Assembly: GCA_034336665.1 (NCBI GenBank)
Contig: CM067572.1
Span: forward strand, 6,378,286-6,442,285
Origin: Luscinia megarhynchos
Taxonomy: Eukaryota > Chordata > Aves > Passeriformes > Turdidae
Length of the DNA stretch: 64,000 bases
Reading direction: 5' to 3'
Shown piece by piece: positions 36,701-47,752 of the stretch (positions are counted from its first letter, which is position 1; each line of letters begins with the position of its first letter). Position numbers and translations under genes: made by a program. Below the pieces are notes generated by a model. The model did not search any database, was not told the DNA's origin, and saw only the letters and a list, made by a program, of their open reading frames with translations.

Positions 36701-38743
36701 TCACAACAGGCCATTTCCACCATCCAGTCCCATCACAAGGAAAATTCCTTCCCAACTCCTGTGGTAATCCTCAAAGCCTGAGATCTGGTTATCCTTACTG
36801 GGGGTTAGCTGACAAGCAAGCATGATCTCAGTCCCCTTCCCATGTCTTACCTGAGCTGGAAGAGAAACAACCTGAGGTGGGGCAGGCTCAACAGAATTAC
36901 TCATCCTGGCAGGTGCTGGACAGCTGTTGGCAGCATAGTAATTCCGGAGTTTCTTACTGTGGTTTTTACCCTGCAAAGATAACACAGATTAATCACTGTC
37001 CTAATAACAGTATCTTACTCTGAAAGACAAAGGATCCAGAGACTGAAAGGAGAATGTGCCCATGAAGGTAGCAGCTCAGGTAAAGGAGCTGTCACTCAGA
37101 AAATAACAGCTCTGAATTTGAGAGATGCAGGCATTCCTCCCTTTCTCTCAACACCTATAATGACTGGGCCTCATCTTCAGCTGATTTTCTCAGCTGGAAG
37201 TTTACAATTAGTTTCTCAGTCTGTTCCCATTTCATTTAAAACCAGTATTTTGTGTTCTAGGACTATCAACTGCTTTGCACAGTTTTTTGATAAGCCTGAA
37301 CACAGACACAGATTTCATGAGACTGCAAGCTTGAGTTAAAACATGAGACTGAACATAAAAATCCGCTTCATATTTTATTTTCTCTTGGAAAACACATACC
37401 ATAGTTGTTTTTGGTGTTCTGAAACCTGATAGGACAACATAATGACTATGTAATGCATTGTGGTTGCATAGTAAGGCAAATGCAAGTTATGTACAAATTC
37501 ACTTGTGTCCTCTCATGGCAGAAATTCTGCAGAAGTAAGATGTGAAAGAGTAACACCAATCCAACCTGCCCCTTCACTAGCACGATACCACTTTTTCAGG
37601 GCCAATAGCAAATCTCAAATGTGTCTGCTGTCCCGAGGTTATGGACAACCACCCTTTTGTATTCACTGGTGGAGAAAGTCACTATCTCCAATACTCATGC
37701 AAACACATCACTAGGCAGAGAGGGTGTAGTAAAATGGGGTAATGCAAGGCTGACATATCTAATGTCTCAGCAAGAAGCATATGCAAAGAGTCCTTACCCT
37801 ATTTCAGACAAGTCAGCAAGATCAGCTCAATCAAAATAAATTTGATCTGAGCCAACCCAGCCAATGGGAGTGTTTGCATAAAAGGCCCCACCAGATCAGT
37901 GCTGTGCTTAGCTTAGAAAGGAGACCCTGATAAACACATGGCAGCAGCCCCTTTCCTAATGGCACAGCTGGAGCCAGCAGAAAACACCTATCCAGGCCTC
38001 ACAAAACATGTCTGGAATCAGAAGGTCAATTTTACTAGACCAGTGTAGATGTGAAATACAAGTTGCATTAAACAAAGGAAAAATCACAAGTGTCTGCTTT
38101 TTCACCCATGCCATCTTGGCACCACTTCTCTGTGCCCGTGGACAGAGGTTTTGCAAAAAGCTCCAGTAACAACACCTTAAATGAAAGCACTGCAGCATGT
38201 CTGGATAACCAGCAAATCCAAGTAGAGTGAACATATGTTTCAGTCCATGAGGTGATGCAGAGGTAGCTCCAGCTGAGCAACTTGAATGCTGCTGCTGGTG
38301 TACAGCACTCAAAACCCCCTCGAGAAGCTGAGTTAGTCCTCCTGCATTAGCCCACACTTCCCTCTGTGCTACCACAGCAACGCTGCTGGCAGAGCTCATG
38401 CTGCCACGGGAATGTCTCCACAAGCTGCAGATGCAGCAGCCCCAAAAGCTGAGCCTCCTGCTGCTCTCCTTACCTGGTAATGAGCCTGGGCTTGCTGGGC
38501 TGAATTCAGAGTGACATTGCAAAGCTTACAGCACAGGGGCTTACATAGCTCCTCCAGCATAGGGTCCTGCTCCACCACCTTGGCAAGTTCCTCTTCTTGT
38601 GTGTGATGAAAGGAAGGCCCCAGTCCGAGAGACTTTGGTGGGGACAGTGGTGAGCTGGCTCTTGGCCTTGTAGCCACTGACATAGGAAGGGATGAAGGCT
38701 TCTCAGGATGAGGAAGAAGTCCTGCTTGCTGTAGAAGAATCAT
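33554..38743 (-). CDS. ZMAT3: ZMAT3 (Wig-1/PAG608), complete coding region, 5 coding exons
   Basis: Joining 38743-38474, 36970-36851, 35116-34950, 34840-34740 and 33765-33554 gives 870 nt, 289 codons plus TGA, equal to the mammalian length. All junctions are GT-AG and the phases (0,0,2,1) agree. Three matrin-type C2H2 fingers with identical spacing C-x2-C-x12-H-x5-H are visible at C72/C75/H88/H94, C149/C152/H165/H171 and C247/C250/H263/H269. A basic KRRARK stretch at 193-198 could act as a nuclear localisation signal. The family is a p53-induced nuclear protein that binds double-stranded and AU-rich RNA and affects mRNA stability and splicing. The start is the first ATG in exon 2 and gives the expected MILLQ N-terminus, although its Kozak context is weak (C at -3). 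Residues 20-60 are the most diverged from human as I remember it; the fingers are nearly identical. Confidence 0.97.
33766..34739 (-). other. ZMAT3: ZMAT3 intron, 974 bp
   Basis: The donor is gtaaca after aacaacacag and the acceptor is ccccag. The interior is AT-rich with no other feature seen. Confidence 0.9.
34740..34840 (-). CDS. ZMAT3: ZMAT3 coding exon 4, basic linker
   Basis: A 101-nt exon, entered in phase 2 and left in phase 1. It completes serine 186 and encodes residues 187-219, DASELGKRRARKEGNEYK and the following MMQNRRN segment. This is the charged linker between fingers 2 and 3, with the basic cluster at 193-198. Codons are A/T-ending in many positions, in sharp contrast with the next exon. 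Confidence 0.96.
34841..34949 (-). other. ZMAT3: Very short ZMAT3 intron, 109 bp
   Basis: The donor is gtaggt after attctc and the acceptor is aatctgcag. Using the downstream gtattg as donor instead would put TAG in frame, so the upstream GT is required. The resulting phase fits the next exon exactly. Confidence 0.93.
34950..35116 (-). CDS. ZMAT3: ZMAT3 coding exon 3, zinc finger 2
   Basis: A 167-nt exon encoding residues 131-185 and two bases of 186. It begins MGSSKPGGRVILATENDY and carries the whole second matrin-type finger (C149, C152, H165, H171), then KRLRLAEAQNNSF. The acceptor follows a pyrimidine-rich tract (ctctccctttgctgctag). This finger is essentially identical to the mammalian one as I remember it. 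Confidence 0.97.
35117..36850 (-). other. ZMAT3: ZMAT3 intron, 1,734 bp
   Basis: The donor is gtaaga after cagctcag and the acceptor is gctgctag. No exon, repeat family or RNA gene is seen inside. Confidence 0.9.
36851..36970 (-). CDS. ZMAT3: ZMAT3 coding exon 2, end of zinc finger 1
   Basis: A 120-nt, phase 0/0 exon encoding residues 91-130. It starts GKNHSKKLRNYYAANSC and supplies the last histidine (H94) of finger 1, which is therefore split between two exons. A proline-rich linker ending VVSLPAQ follows. The acceptor is tatctttgcag and the donor gtaaga. The length of 40 codons equals the human exon as I remember it. Confidence 0.96.
36971..38473 (-). other. ZMAT3: ZMAT3 intron, 1,503 bp
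   Basis: The donor is gtaagg and the acceptor tttgcag. It contains one perfect 10-base p53 half-site consensus at 38004-38013 and one 9/10 match at 38193-38202, not adjacent to each other. No other feature is seen. Confidence 0.9.
38474..38743 (-). CDS. ZMAT3: ZMAT3 coding exon 1, start codon and zinc finger 1
   Basis: The exon encodes residues 1-90, from MILLQQAGLL to AQQAQAHYQ, ending in phase 0 at a gtaagg donor. It holds C72, C75 and H88 of the first matrin-type finger. Residue 71 is cysteine where I remember tyrosine in human, giving adjacent cysteines 71-72. The exon extends upstream as 5' UTR to an acceptor at either 38821 (gcttatttcag, better tract) or 38799 (tctggtctag). Confidence 0.95.
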
Positions 38744-38821
38744 TGGCCAGGAAAACTATGGGCATGCTACTGCTGAAGGAGGAGGAGTCTTCTTCAGATC
38801 TAGACCAGAAAGACACAAATG

Positions 38822-41800
38822 CTGAAATAAGCAACAACAGGAACCTGAAGGATCCAGGGGTAATTCCTGTAACTCCACTGCCTGTACTTCATGCCTTTTC
38901 AAAATGCCAAGCAGGATAAAGTCAGTTTGCAACACTTTACCACCCACGGGAACAGCAGCATCCCAGACAACCAGGGCCAGATTACAAGATACTTGTATAA
39001 GAAGTGGGTCCCCTGGCACCCTCCTGGCAGGTGAAGATTCCTCACACCCACAGCACCTGACAACAGCACCCTCTCCCCACTGCTCCAGGCCCACAAGAAG
39101 TGGGGACATACAACATGCACAGCACAGAGGTGGGTCAGTGGCAGGATACAACCACCATCCACATCCTCCTTTGGAAGCCCAAGGAAAAGTTCATTCTCCA
39201 AGACCTAAACAAATATTACAGTGGACTACTGCCATAAACATTTACAAAGAATCCAAATATGTCCAAGCAGATTTGTTGTATATAGGTGGATGCAAAATAC
39301 TTAATCACATCTACCCCTCAAGTACTCACAAAGACTTTCCTGAGGAAAAGCTTTTCTCCAGTAAGTCAACATAAGAAAATGAGTGGGAAGGAGCTGGAGA
39401 ACACCTTGGTGTACAGTCAGCTCCCAAGGGCTCTCTCCCATGGTCTTCTTGAACGACCTTGAGCTATTTTTCATATTTCCATTACTAACTACAACCAGTG
39501 CAACATTTAAAGCTACATCTTCTTCTGCAACATGGAGAACTTATCTCATATTAACCTTTATTCAATTATTTCTCAGTTAATTCAAGTTATTAGCTCCACA
39601 TTTCCAACAAGAGGTTCTGAGAGATTTATTTAATTAGCTTATAAATCACATCTACAGCCCAGATGAACATCCCTAGAATAATACAGAGAAGTCACGTTAC
39701 GATTTAAGGCATAGCTACTTTTGTTAATGTCTTATTAGCTTCTTATCATAACAAATCCTGTTCAGTGCCACACTGGGATCAAGAAAAGCATTATCTTGGC
39801 CTTTGCAGATCATTCCCAGCTAGGGCTGCATTGGTACCAATCATGTTTATACTCTGGGCTTTGCTCATTTGTTTAAGCAAATAATGAGACACATCTGCAT
39901 TTTAAAACAACACTTGTGGAAAATTAGGGAAAAGTAAATGAAATGCCACCAAGGAATTTTGTTCCTGAGTTGCTTCTGAAAATAGGGACTTCAAAGGCAT
40001 TTAGGAACCTGGAAAAGCAGATAGCATTTATCTGGGATAACTTCCGGGATTTTCAATCTGCTAAAATTAGCTGAAGATAAATACCTTCTACACTCAAGCA
40101 ATGGAAAATCCCAGTTGATGCCTGCAATTTTAGGTACTGTATTATCTTTGGATCTCTCCTCCCAGAGAGATCTATGTTCTATAAGGAAAAATAAAACAAT
40201 TTAAATGAATGAATGGAACCAAAGCATTCAAGTGACAAAAACATTTCTGAAATGTTTATCTCAAACCCAAACATACTCTAATACAAGACTGGGAGGCAGT
40301 TCACTTATTACTAATAACTACAGGTAAGGAAAAAAACCCTAAAATTATTTCTTAAAAAAAAAGGCTGTATGCACTGGCTTGGGGACAATGTTTTAAGGCA
40401 ATAACAGAGCCACCATAATTTTTGATGTTTATATTATTCCTCCACCACCAAGGCTCTGTAAAATTTTAGAGCTGGAATCCACCACAAAGAAGGAAGAGGA
40501 GACACAGGAATGGTGCTGCAAATCATCCATCAGCAGTGTAAATTCTGTAGTGTTACCTAACCTCTCCTATTTTCAGCACACATGATCCTGGTTAAACAGA
40601 ACAGAAGACAACTTTTTAATCTTTATTTTCCTCAACTAGCACTCTGTAGACAGTCTAATTAATTTCTGTGGGAGTACAGATGGAAGAAGTTCATATTCAT
40701 GTTGGTTAAATACATCATAACACAGGCCTATCAAAGCAGTTTAAATCAACTATGCAAGCAGGTAAACATGCCAGCTAATTTCAGGATTTTATTACACGAG
40801 TATAATGGGCCTCTTACCTTAAAATGAGAGTAAATTATAGCCAAATACTTCAGAGCAACATAAAGAGATGTACAGTAAATGGCAATTGAGATTCATCTGC
40901 TTAATTTTGCATGAGCATTTGTTGCATCACATTTTCTTGCAACTGTCACAAATAGGATTTGTCAAATACAAGAGGACACAGTACTTACAGGATCCATATC
41001 TACAGGGGAAAAGGTATAATGTAATATTCTTAGAAAATCTTTAACTGTAAGGTCATTTAGTGTCTCTTATAGTAAGCAGTTGTCTGAAGATAAAATTAAG
41101 GCTGCATGAGCAATTTCAATAGTAAGACTTCCTGATTTGGCTTATGCAATATATGTAATTCTGGTTTTCCTCTGACAGCGATCTTTATTCACTGAAATTG
41201 CTCAAGTTATGCTCATTTCTCTCTTACTGGTATTATTTATAAGAAAAAACAAATCAGCTTACTTACAGGTCCCTTTAATCCTCCACTGCTGGTTTTTACA
41301 GCTACCTTGCCCAGGAGAAGGAAAAATAGCAATTTTAACTCCTCCTTTTCCTTCACACGAGAAAATAAAATTGTTATCCTACGACAAAGGAAGAAGGCAC
41401 CTCCATCACCAGGGACCCAAAGCAGTACAGCCCAAGGCAGGGTAAGGACCTGCAGCTCTCAGGGTGAGCTGAGCAGCTGTTCAGCCTCAAGACAGCCCCT
41501 GTCAGAGCTCAGCCATGCCAGGATACACCTCCATCCCAGCCCAGCTGTCCTTGAGCGGATGAAAGGGGGGCAGGTGCAGAGTTTTTCTCCCTCCTTTCAA
41601 TGGGGCATCTCAAGGGCAGCACCGAAGGAGGAGATGCAGCTCCATGCCCCGAGTGCCACAGCCTGGAAATGCCACCTAAAGGGGAGTGACCTCCCCAGGT
41701 GGCAGCACAGTGCTGGGCAAGGAGCTGCTCTGGCCTCGGATCTAAGGATGGGGAAGGCATGGCACGACTCTCCTTGGTGAAAAGAATAAACCACAGTGAG

Positions 41801-42455
41801 AAATCTGCGTGTTCCCACCAGAATTGTTTTTTAAATACAGTTGAGGAAACTAACAACAGAGATGAAAGCTGCAGAAATGGTGAACAAGCTGTGAGTTTCG
41901 CTGCTCTATTTTCAAGACAGGAAGCGTTTCTTCTTCTCAAGCTCGCTTGTCTATCAATACATGGACATCCCTTAGTGTAACTGTGCCAGGACGTTTCCTT
42001 TGGCCACGGCCGGGCCTACACCCTTCACCCCGACAGGCAGGGTGTTTTGTAACGCTGCAGGATTGAAGGCAGCACCAAACAAACACACAGCATGCACAGC
42101 TCGGCCTTAAGGTGCACCGACACTCCCCTGATGAGGATACACATTTAGGAACTCAGAACCATCCCTTACGTCAACGGGGGTATCAGAACCCAGGGTGCAA
42201 ATCCCGACTCCCCCCAGGCATTCCCGCAAAGCCGCCAGCCTCGCAGCCTGGGGGATGGAGAGCCATTGAAAGAAACAAGCCCTGCTACCTTACTGCCTGG
42301 GAATCACCGCAACCTCCCGGCAGCGCCGCACGACCACAGCCGGGAGGCAGGGACGGCCATCCGCATCTCCCGAGCGGCTCGGAACCGGGCCGAGACCCCG
42401 CGGCACTGCACCGCCCCGGCCCGGCCCTGCCAGACCCCGCACAGCCCGCACCTAC
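38822..42455 (-). other. ZMAT3: ZMAT3 first intron, about 3.6 kb
   Basis: It runs from the exon 1 donor (gtaggt, at 42455-42454) to the acceptor before the start-codon exon. It is AT-rich at 39.4-41.3 kb and GC-richer near the promoter. No mobile element, exon or RNA gene is recognised. Open frames seen on either strand have no family resemblance. Confidence 0.7.
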
Positions 42456-42640
42456 CGCGGAGCAGGAGCCGGAGCAGGAGCAGGGCCGGGCCCGGCGGGG
42501 CTCGCTCTCAGCTGCGGGAAGTGACGGCGGCGGGGGCGGGCCGGGCCGGGGCGGAGCCGCGCTCCGAACCGCCCGCACCGACCGGGCATCGCCGGGCCGA
42601 ACACCCGCCGGGAGCTGCTGCGGTCTTCGCTCCTGACCCG
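42290..42640. promoter_or_regulatory. ZMAT3: CpG island, ZMAT3 promoter
   Basis: This is a dense CpG block in otherwise AT-rich DNA. GC boxes are at 42532-42540 (gggggcggg) and 42548-42554 (ggggcgg). An ETS-like GGAAGTG overlaps a TGACG CRE half-site at 42517-42526. There is no TATA box, as usual for CpG-island promoters. It drives ZMAT3 leftward. Confidence 0.8.
42456..42610 (-). other. ZMAT3: ZMAT3 non-coding exon 1 (5' UTR), approximate start
   Basis: Inside the CpG island a consensus donor on the minus strand, ccgcg before gtaggtgcggg, marks the exon end at 42456. The transcription start cannot be fixed and is set near the Sp1-type GC boxes. A non-coding first exon followed by the ATG in exon 2 agrees with the mammalian gene structure. 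Confidence 0.65.
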
Positions 42641-42659
42641 TGCCTCTGCACAAGGGCAT

Positions 42660-43040
42660 TTACTCCTTTTATCTTTTCTTTCCTTTATTTTTTATTTTTT
42701 ATTTTTTTATTCCCACAGCAGACATTACAATGGACCTGATTTGCGTATATAAACATCTCCTTATTCATGCTGCTCGTAGCCAAAATGAGTAATGATTTCC
42801 CCTCGAGCCACCAAGGCCTCACCCGCGTGGTTGGGCCACCCTGTTTCAAAGCACACGGAGTTTCTGTTGGTTTTTCTCCCCCTTTTGTTGGAACAGGAAA
42901 GTGCTGAGAAGTCACTGCAGGCTGAAACATCACCCAGATTTTACAGTAGCCATCAGCCAACGCACTTGGCAATCCGTTGGTTAGACACATTAGACTGTTA
43001 CTAATTTTTGTTTGATTTTTTTTTTTTAATCCATTTATCA
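42660..43040. other. Intergenic spacer with T-rich tracts
   Basis: T-rich runs lie at about 42660-42712 and 43011-43028. No other feature is seen. This is part of the short gap between the two divergent genes. Confidence 0.6.
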
Positions 43041-43345
43041 GATTCATAGAATCAAAGAACAGTTTGGGTTAGAAAGTCCCTTAAAGTCAATCTCATTCCA
43101 AGCCCCCTGCCATGGGCAGGGACACCTTTCACTAGCCCAGGTTGCTCCAACTGTCCAACCTGGCCTCCAACAATTCCAGGGATGGGAATTCCGCAGCTTC
43201 TCTGGGTAACCTGTGCCAGAGCCTCCCCACCTCGCAGACAAAAATTTCTTCCTAATATCTGATCTAAATCTGTCAGTTTAAAGCCATTCTCCATCGTTCT
43301 CTCGCTACACACCCTTGTCAGAAGTTCTTCTCTGGCTCTCTTGTA
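43041..43345 (-). mobile_element. CR1 LINE 3'-end copy between the two promoters
   Basis: About 300 bp match the complement of the CR1 3' region in the expected order: attcatagaatcaaagaac, gtttgggttagaaagtccctt, cccctgccatgggcaggg, ttgctccaactgtccaacct, ccagggatgggaattc, cttcttcctaatatctgatc and ccattctcc. The 3' end is at the left boundary and the copy is 5'-truncated to the right. It carries no intact reverse transcriptase and lies inside the ZMAT3-PIK3CA intergenic gap. Confidence 0.93.
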
Positions 43346-44020
43346 TGGGAGCGGTGCTGCAGGTTGGAATGGGGAGCCGTGGTGATGTGGAGCAGCAGCA
43401 GCAAAGGAACAGTCTGGAATCCAAAGAAATGCTCACGGAGCCTGTTTTGCCCTGTATTTGCTGGGTGTGCTCTGCCATGCCCAGGCTGTGCTCCCACCTC
43501 CTGCGGTGCCACCTGCAGCATCTCAGCCTGGCCACGGCTGCGAATATGGTCCCATGGGGGGACTACACAGACCCTGGAGAACTGTTCCAAGTAGGAGAAT
43601 TCACCAACGCCCTCACATGTTCACACTTGGCTCCAAAACTTGCTTATGCCATCTCTCTTGTTGAAAGGCTAAATATCCCTTGACAATAGAGTGATTTGCC
43701 AAAAACGCCTTAATTAATAACCCAGCTCATCCCTCTTCCTCCTCCCTGTCACCACCTCAGTGCCACCCTCACTTGTTGCATCTTGCTGCTCTCACCAAGG
43801 TACCCGAGCCCGGCGCTCTCATTTCACACCCTGAAAACCCACACCACTTGGGAGTGCGTATTTACAGTGTTATTTCTCTAATTTGTACAGGCATTCGCTT
43901 GGCGGGCCATTCTTTCAACAAAACACCGGACTCACGTACAGCGACTTGATGCCAGTGGCGGCTGATTGTAAAGAAACCTGGGATCCAAGTGGGGAAAGGG
44001 TGAAGAGTGGGTCAGACGCG
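43346..44020. other. Upstream flank of the PIK3CA CpG island
   Basis: No gene is seen. The block at 43.36-43.55 kb is moderately GC-rich and full of CAG/CTG-type triplets without a long run. The rest is AT-rich spacer. Confidence 0.5.
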
Positions 44021-44520
44021 CGGCGCTGTGCAGGGCACGGGGTGTCAGTGACTTTAGGGACACAAGCGGGGCAGGACGAGCCTGCGACCCCTCAGCACAC
44101 CCCGCTCCCGCCGCCGCCGGGCCCGCGCCGCCTCCCCCCGCCGCGGTTCCCGTTCCGGCGGGCGGTGCCTTCCCCATCCGGGGTCAGCCCCGCTCCCTTC
44201 CTGTTATTCCCGTGCGGGAGGCGGCGGCTGTCGGGGAGCGGCTGCCGGCGCCGCTGCCGCCCGCGCCCGGGGCACAGGCACCGGCCGAGGCGAGCGGGGC
44301 GGCCGCAGCGGCGGCAGGCGGCGGGCGCGGCCCGGGGCGCGGCCGGCCCGGGGAGGCCGCGGCGGGCGGTGAGTGAGGCGGGGGTCGTGAGGGGCCGCGG
44401 AGCCGCTCCGGGGTCGTGAGGAGCCGGGAGCCCCGGGGCAGTGAGGGGCCGTGGGGCTGCGGCCGGCCGGGAGAGCTGCCCCGCCGCATCCCGCGCTCGG
44501 GGTGCTGGCAGGGACGTGAC
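44020..44520. promoter_or_regulatory. PIK3CA: CpG island, probable PIK3CA promoter
   Basis: An extremely CpG-dense block (ccgccgccgggcccgcgccg and similar) with no TATA box. An ETS-type CTTCCTG lies at 44197-44203. It is followed by a plus-strand consensus donor, and the next plus-strand coding sequence is PIK3CA. That makes it the likely PIK3CA promoter, although transcript evidence is needed to exclude an unrelated non-coding transcript. Confidence 0.75.
44150..44368 (+). other. PIK3CA: Probable PIK3CA non-coding exon 1, approximate start
   Basis: A strong plus-strand donor, gcgggcg before gtgagtg, ends the exon at 44368. The mammalian gene also has an untranslated first exon followed by a long first intron. 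The 5' boundary is a guess within the CpG island. GC-rich open frames crossing this region on both strands are composition artefacts. Confidence 0.55.
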
Positions 44521-47500
44521 CCGCCAGAGGAAGAATAGCGGCTTGTTGTTTTCCAGCGTGGGTGCCTCCACCCCTGGAGCGGAGCTGTGAGTGCGCTCGG
44601 GCCGTGCCGGGGACGGGTGCTGATGCCGCTGGGAGCAGAGCCTCTCCCGATGGCTGTGTGTGGGTCCTGCCGCTGGAGCTCCTGCCTCCAGATGCACTCG
44701 CTGGCAGCAGCACTGTCCCGTCCCTGCTACCTGTAAAACCTTCTTGCCTGTTTTATGCTGCCCAGAGATCGGTTTGTACTCACGTGAAATATGAAACTGT
44801 TTCTTACTAGTATTTGTGTGTTTTCTGGTAGACGCTACACTAGCAAAACTTTGGCCAAACTTACACAAACTGCCTGTTTGTTTTTCTTTGGGGATTTTGT
44901 GGCTGTTTTCAGTATTCCTTAAACTGTTAAGATATCAGGCCAAATACTTCTATAGCCGTTATGGATATGTCTCTAATTTTTATAGTTTTTTGTCTTTTTC
45001 TTTTTGACTAAGATCTGATTGAGCAAAGGTTACTTTATAAGCAGTGCCTATTCAGAACAACCAGGAGGCAAGCATATATGCTTTAAAAGTACACAGTAGG
45101 GAGTATGATGCTTTTCTTGATTTAATTCTGCAGCAAACTTATAAAGGAGTGATAAATTCAGTCTAGATTTTGTAGGACTTAATAGAAAAAGATCTGTTCT
45201 GTTGTTTTCTGTTATTTTTACCTTTACATCCCTGCTTTGAGCTGTATACTAAGCATTCAAATTTATCACATTGGATAAAGTTAGATACTTTCCCATCATG
45301 ATCGAATTAATTCTTTAGCTTTTTCCACCTCACAATTAGTTTACATAGATGTACTCATACTTGTTGCTTCCATGCTGCAATTCTATAATGCAGTGTAATA
45401 ATCAAAGTCCACTTCTTGTGTATAAACTTTGTTAGTTCCTAGGAATATTCCAGAGTGAATATTCAGGGTGATGATATTTAATAGTATGTCTGCTATGAGG
45501 AACTGACTGAATAAGCTGTTCTAAAATAAAGCCCCATGTGAACTTAAAGCTTCACAATACATAACTTTATTCTCAAAGAATAGTATTAGAAAACTGCTTT
45601 CAGAATTGTTACTTATTTAGAAGCATATTTTAGTCAATGTAGAGAAACCACACATCAACCAAGCTCACAATGTTCACACAGGAATTTATGAAACCACAGA
45701 AATCCTATGGGATCCATGAAATATTCCACTTTTTCATTAGGACAATAAATGCAGCAGCTCCAGAGCTGCAGTTGGAATTTGAGTGGTGAGATGCCCTGCA
45801 TTTCCTAGGTGTTAAGTTGGTGCCATTCTTAGCAACCTGGAGACAGCATTTCGTGGTTTTTTCAGGACAGGCAAAAGCCAGCCTACAAATCCATGCCAAA
45901 ATGTTTTAATTGGCTGCTCCAATTTGTTATTCTGTGTCAATCACAAGTTTATTCTGCTGGTTTGTTGCATTTACTGCATAAATGGTGGCTCTGAGAGGGT
46001 TTTTTGTTTTTTCTTTTTGTTTTTCATCTTTCTGGAGTATTCTTTGGAAAAGGAGGTGTAGCTGATTTGTTTACAAAGCAATTGTGCTTTTATTGGAAGT
46101 CATAAAGTGGTTCAATACTTAGTTCACTGTTTCTCTGATAATCAGGCTATTCCTGCTTTCTGTGAGCAAATGGGGAATAATTTTTCCTGTATAACTCTTT
46201 TCTTAAAAGTTGCTCAAAGCTTTAGAATATGAATTTCTGCAACCAGCAAGGAGTTCATGCTTTACCCTCATGCTGTCTCACAAAACGAACTAAGTAACCT
46301 CACAGGAGGTTTCCAGTTATTGGAAGAAAAGCACACGCACCTTTAAAAGGTGTTGTGGCATCAGGAATGGGCTTCCTGGTGCACAGATCCTCAGATTTTA
46401 GTATATGTGTGTGCTTTTTAATGGCTTTCTCGTGTGTACTACAACTTCAAACAACCTTGGTGCTCGTAATAACTCTAATTTCTTTCTGAGTTAAAGCTAT
46501 CTATAAATGACTAGACAACAAGCCTAAGGCTGACATGCAGTCTGCAAAAACTGCTTTCTTATGTTTTGTACATAAAACATCAGTGCATTATGTAATCTTT
46601 GAGATTTCTGGTGCAGATTCTCTGGGTGTCAGGAATACCCTGAACACCTTGCAAATATCCATTTCCAAATGGAACGATTGTTGCTATTGGTTTTGTTTGC
46701 CTGTTAGGGGGGAGAGGAAATTGGGATGATAATACATTAGTTCCAAATCACACAAGAAATAATAGCAGCTCTAGATTGGTATCATGTAGCTTTGCTATGC
46801 CTGGTTGAGTATATTAATGAAGGTTAACAAAGATTGTTAATAGTTAATTTGGTAATGTCCTTTAGTTAATAGGACATTTGAGGAGCGTTGTGTTTGGGTG
46901 AGGAGAAGCTAAGATACTTTGTTTTAACTTCAATGCTGATGCAGAAACTGGTTTTGTTATTTATAACTGGACAAAAATAGTACAGCAAAACTCATCTTTC
47001 TAGTTTAGTCTTCAAATACCATTGTAAAACTAACTTTTGTCTTACTACTTACTGGTTTGTAATTACTGAAAAATGTGAGACCTAGTAAATCCTCCCCACT
47101 GAGAAAAAGTGAGCCATGTCTGCATTTTTTGTGTGTGATGGTGTTGGAGGGGAGCACTTGGAGGAAAGAATAGGAATTTGGACTTTGGCTAACTGGAGGA
47201 CAGATTTGGCTTCTAGTGTGAGCTAAGGTTTGGGGTTTTTTCAGCTTTTTTATTCCATGCCATGCTTGTGGGAGTTTTGTCTCATTCTTTTAAAAAGCCA
47301 GACATCCAGCTGCTCCAAGGGGATGATGCCTGTCTGAAGCTATGACTAGAAGAGGCCACAAAAATATTTACGCTAAAACTGGATGGGAATTTTATTTTGC
47401 TCTTGAAGTTGAATGTGTCATGGCGAAGAATTTTGTTACAAATGTCTCTTTGTGGTATCCTAATGGGAGCAGTGGAGAGAATAGATTTGTTTCCCTCTAT

Positions 47501-47547
47501 ATTTAATTGGACAACAAATGTATATGATTTGTTTTGATTACAAAGTT

Positions 47548-47599
47548 GGTCAAGATAACCTCCAGAGGTTCCTCCCAACTGAATTTGTTCTACAGATCT
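47548..47599 (+). mobile_element. Possible CR1 3' tail remnant
   Basis: The string caagataacctccagaggtt, followed by cctcccaactgaatttgttctac, resembles the CR1 terminus (gatgacctccagaggtccctt then ccaac and attctgtgattct). It is short and diverged, so the call is tentative. Confidence 0.4.
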
Positions 47600-47705
47600 A
47601 TTTTTGAATGGTTAATGAAGTGTTAAATAAACCAGAAATAATACTCTGAGTATTAACTGCTGGGTGTTTTTTCGTTCTTGCAGCACTGCTATAGTATTAA
47701 CTTTA

Positions 47706-47752
47706 ACAAAACCCAAACAAACAAACCCACACAATCAATCAAACAAACAAAA
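47706..47752. repeat. Degenerate CAAA/CAAT-rich simple repeat
   Basis: An imperfect array of caaa-type tetramers (cccaaacaaacaaaccc and aatcaatcaaacaaacaaa). It may be the remnant of a microsatellite. Confidence 0.7.

Noticed and set aside
37956..38522. Minus-strand 188-codon frame overlapping ZMAT3 coding exon 1
   Set aside because: It reads the exon in the wrong frame and runs into the intron across a clear gtaagg donor; the correct frame ends in the finger sequence at 38474.
40750..40771. Possible p53 full site (atgcaagcag then aaacatgcca) in ZMAT3 intron 1
   Set aside because: The left half has several mismatches at consensus positions and only the right half is close (9/10), so it is not convincing.
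42112..42739. Open frames of 174 and 157 codons (plus) and 124 codons (minus) over the ZMAT3 CpG island
   Set aside because: The GC-rich sequence is poor in stop codons; frames overlap on both strands, give low-complexity R/P/A/G-rich products and cross the inferred non-coding exon.
43883..44868. Open frames of 178 codons (plus) and 258 and 169 codons (minus) over the second CpG island
   Set aside because: The same composition artefact: several overlapping frames, low-complexity products and no homologue recognised.
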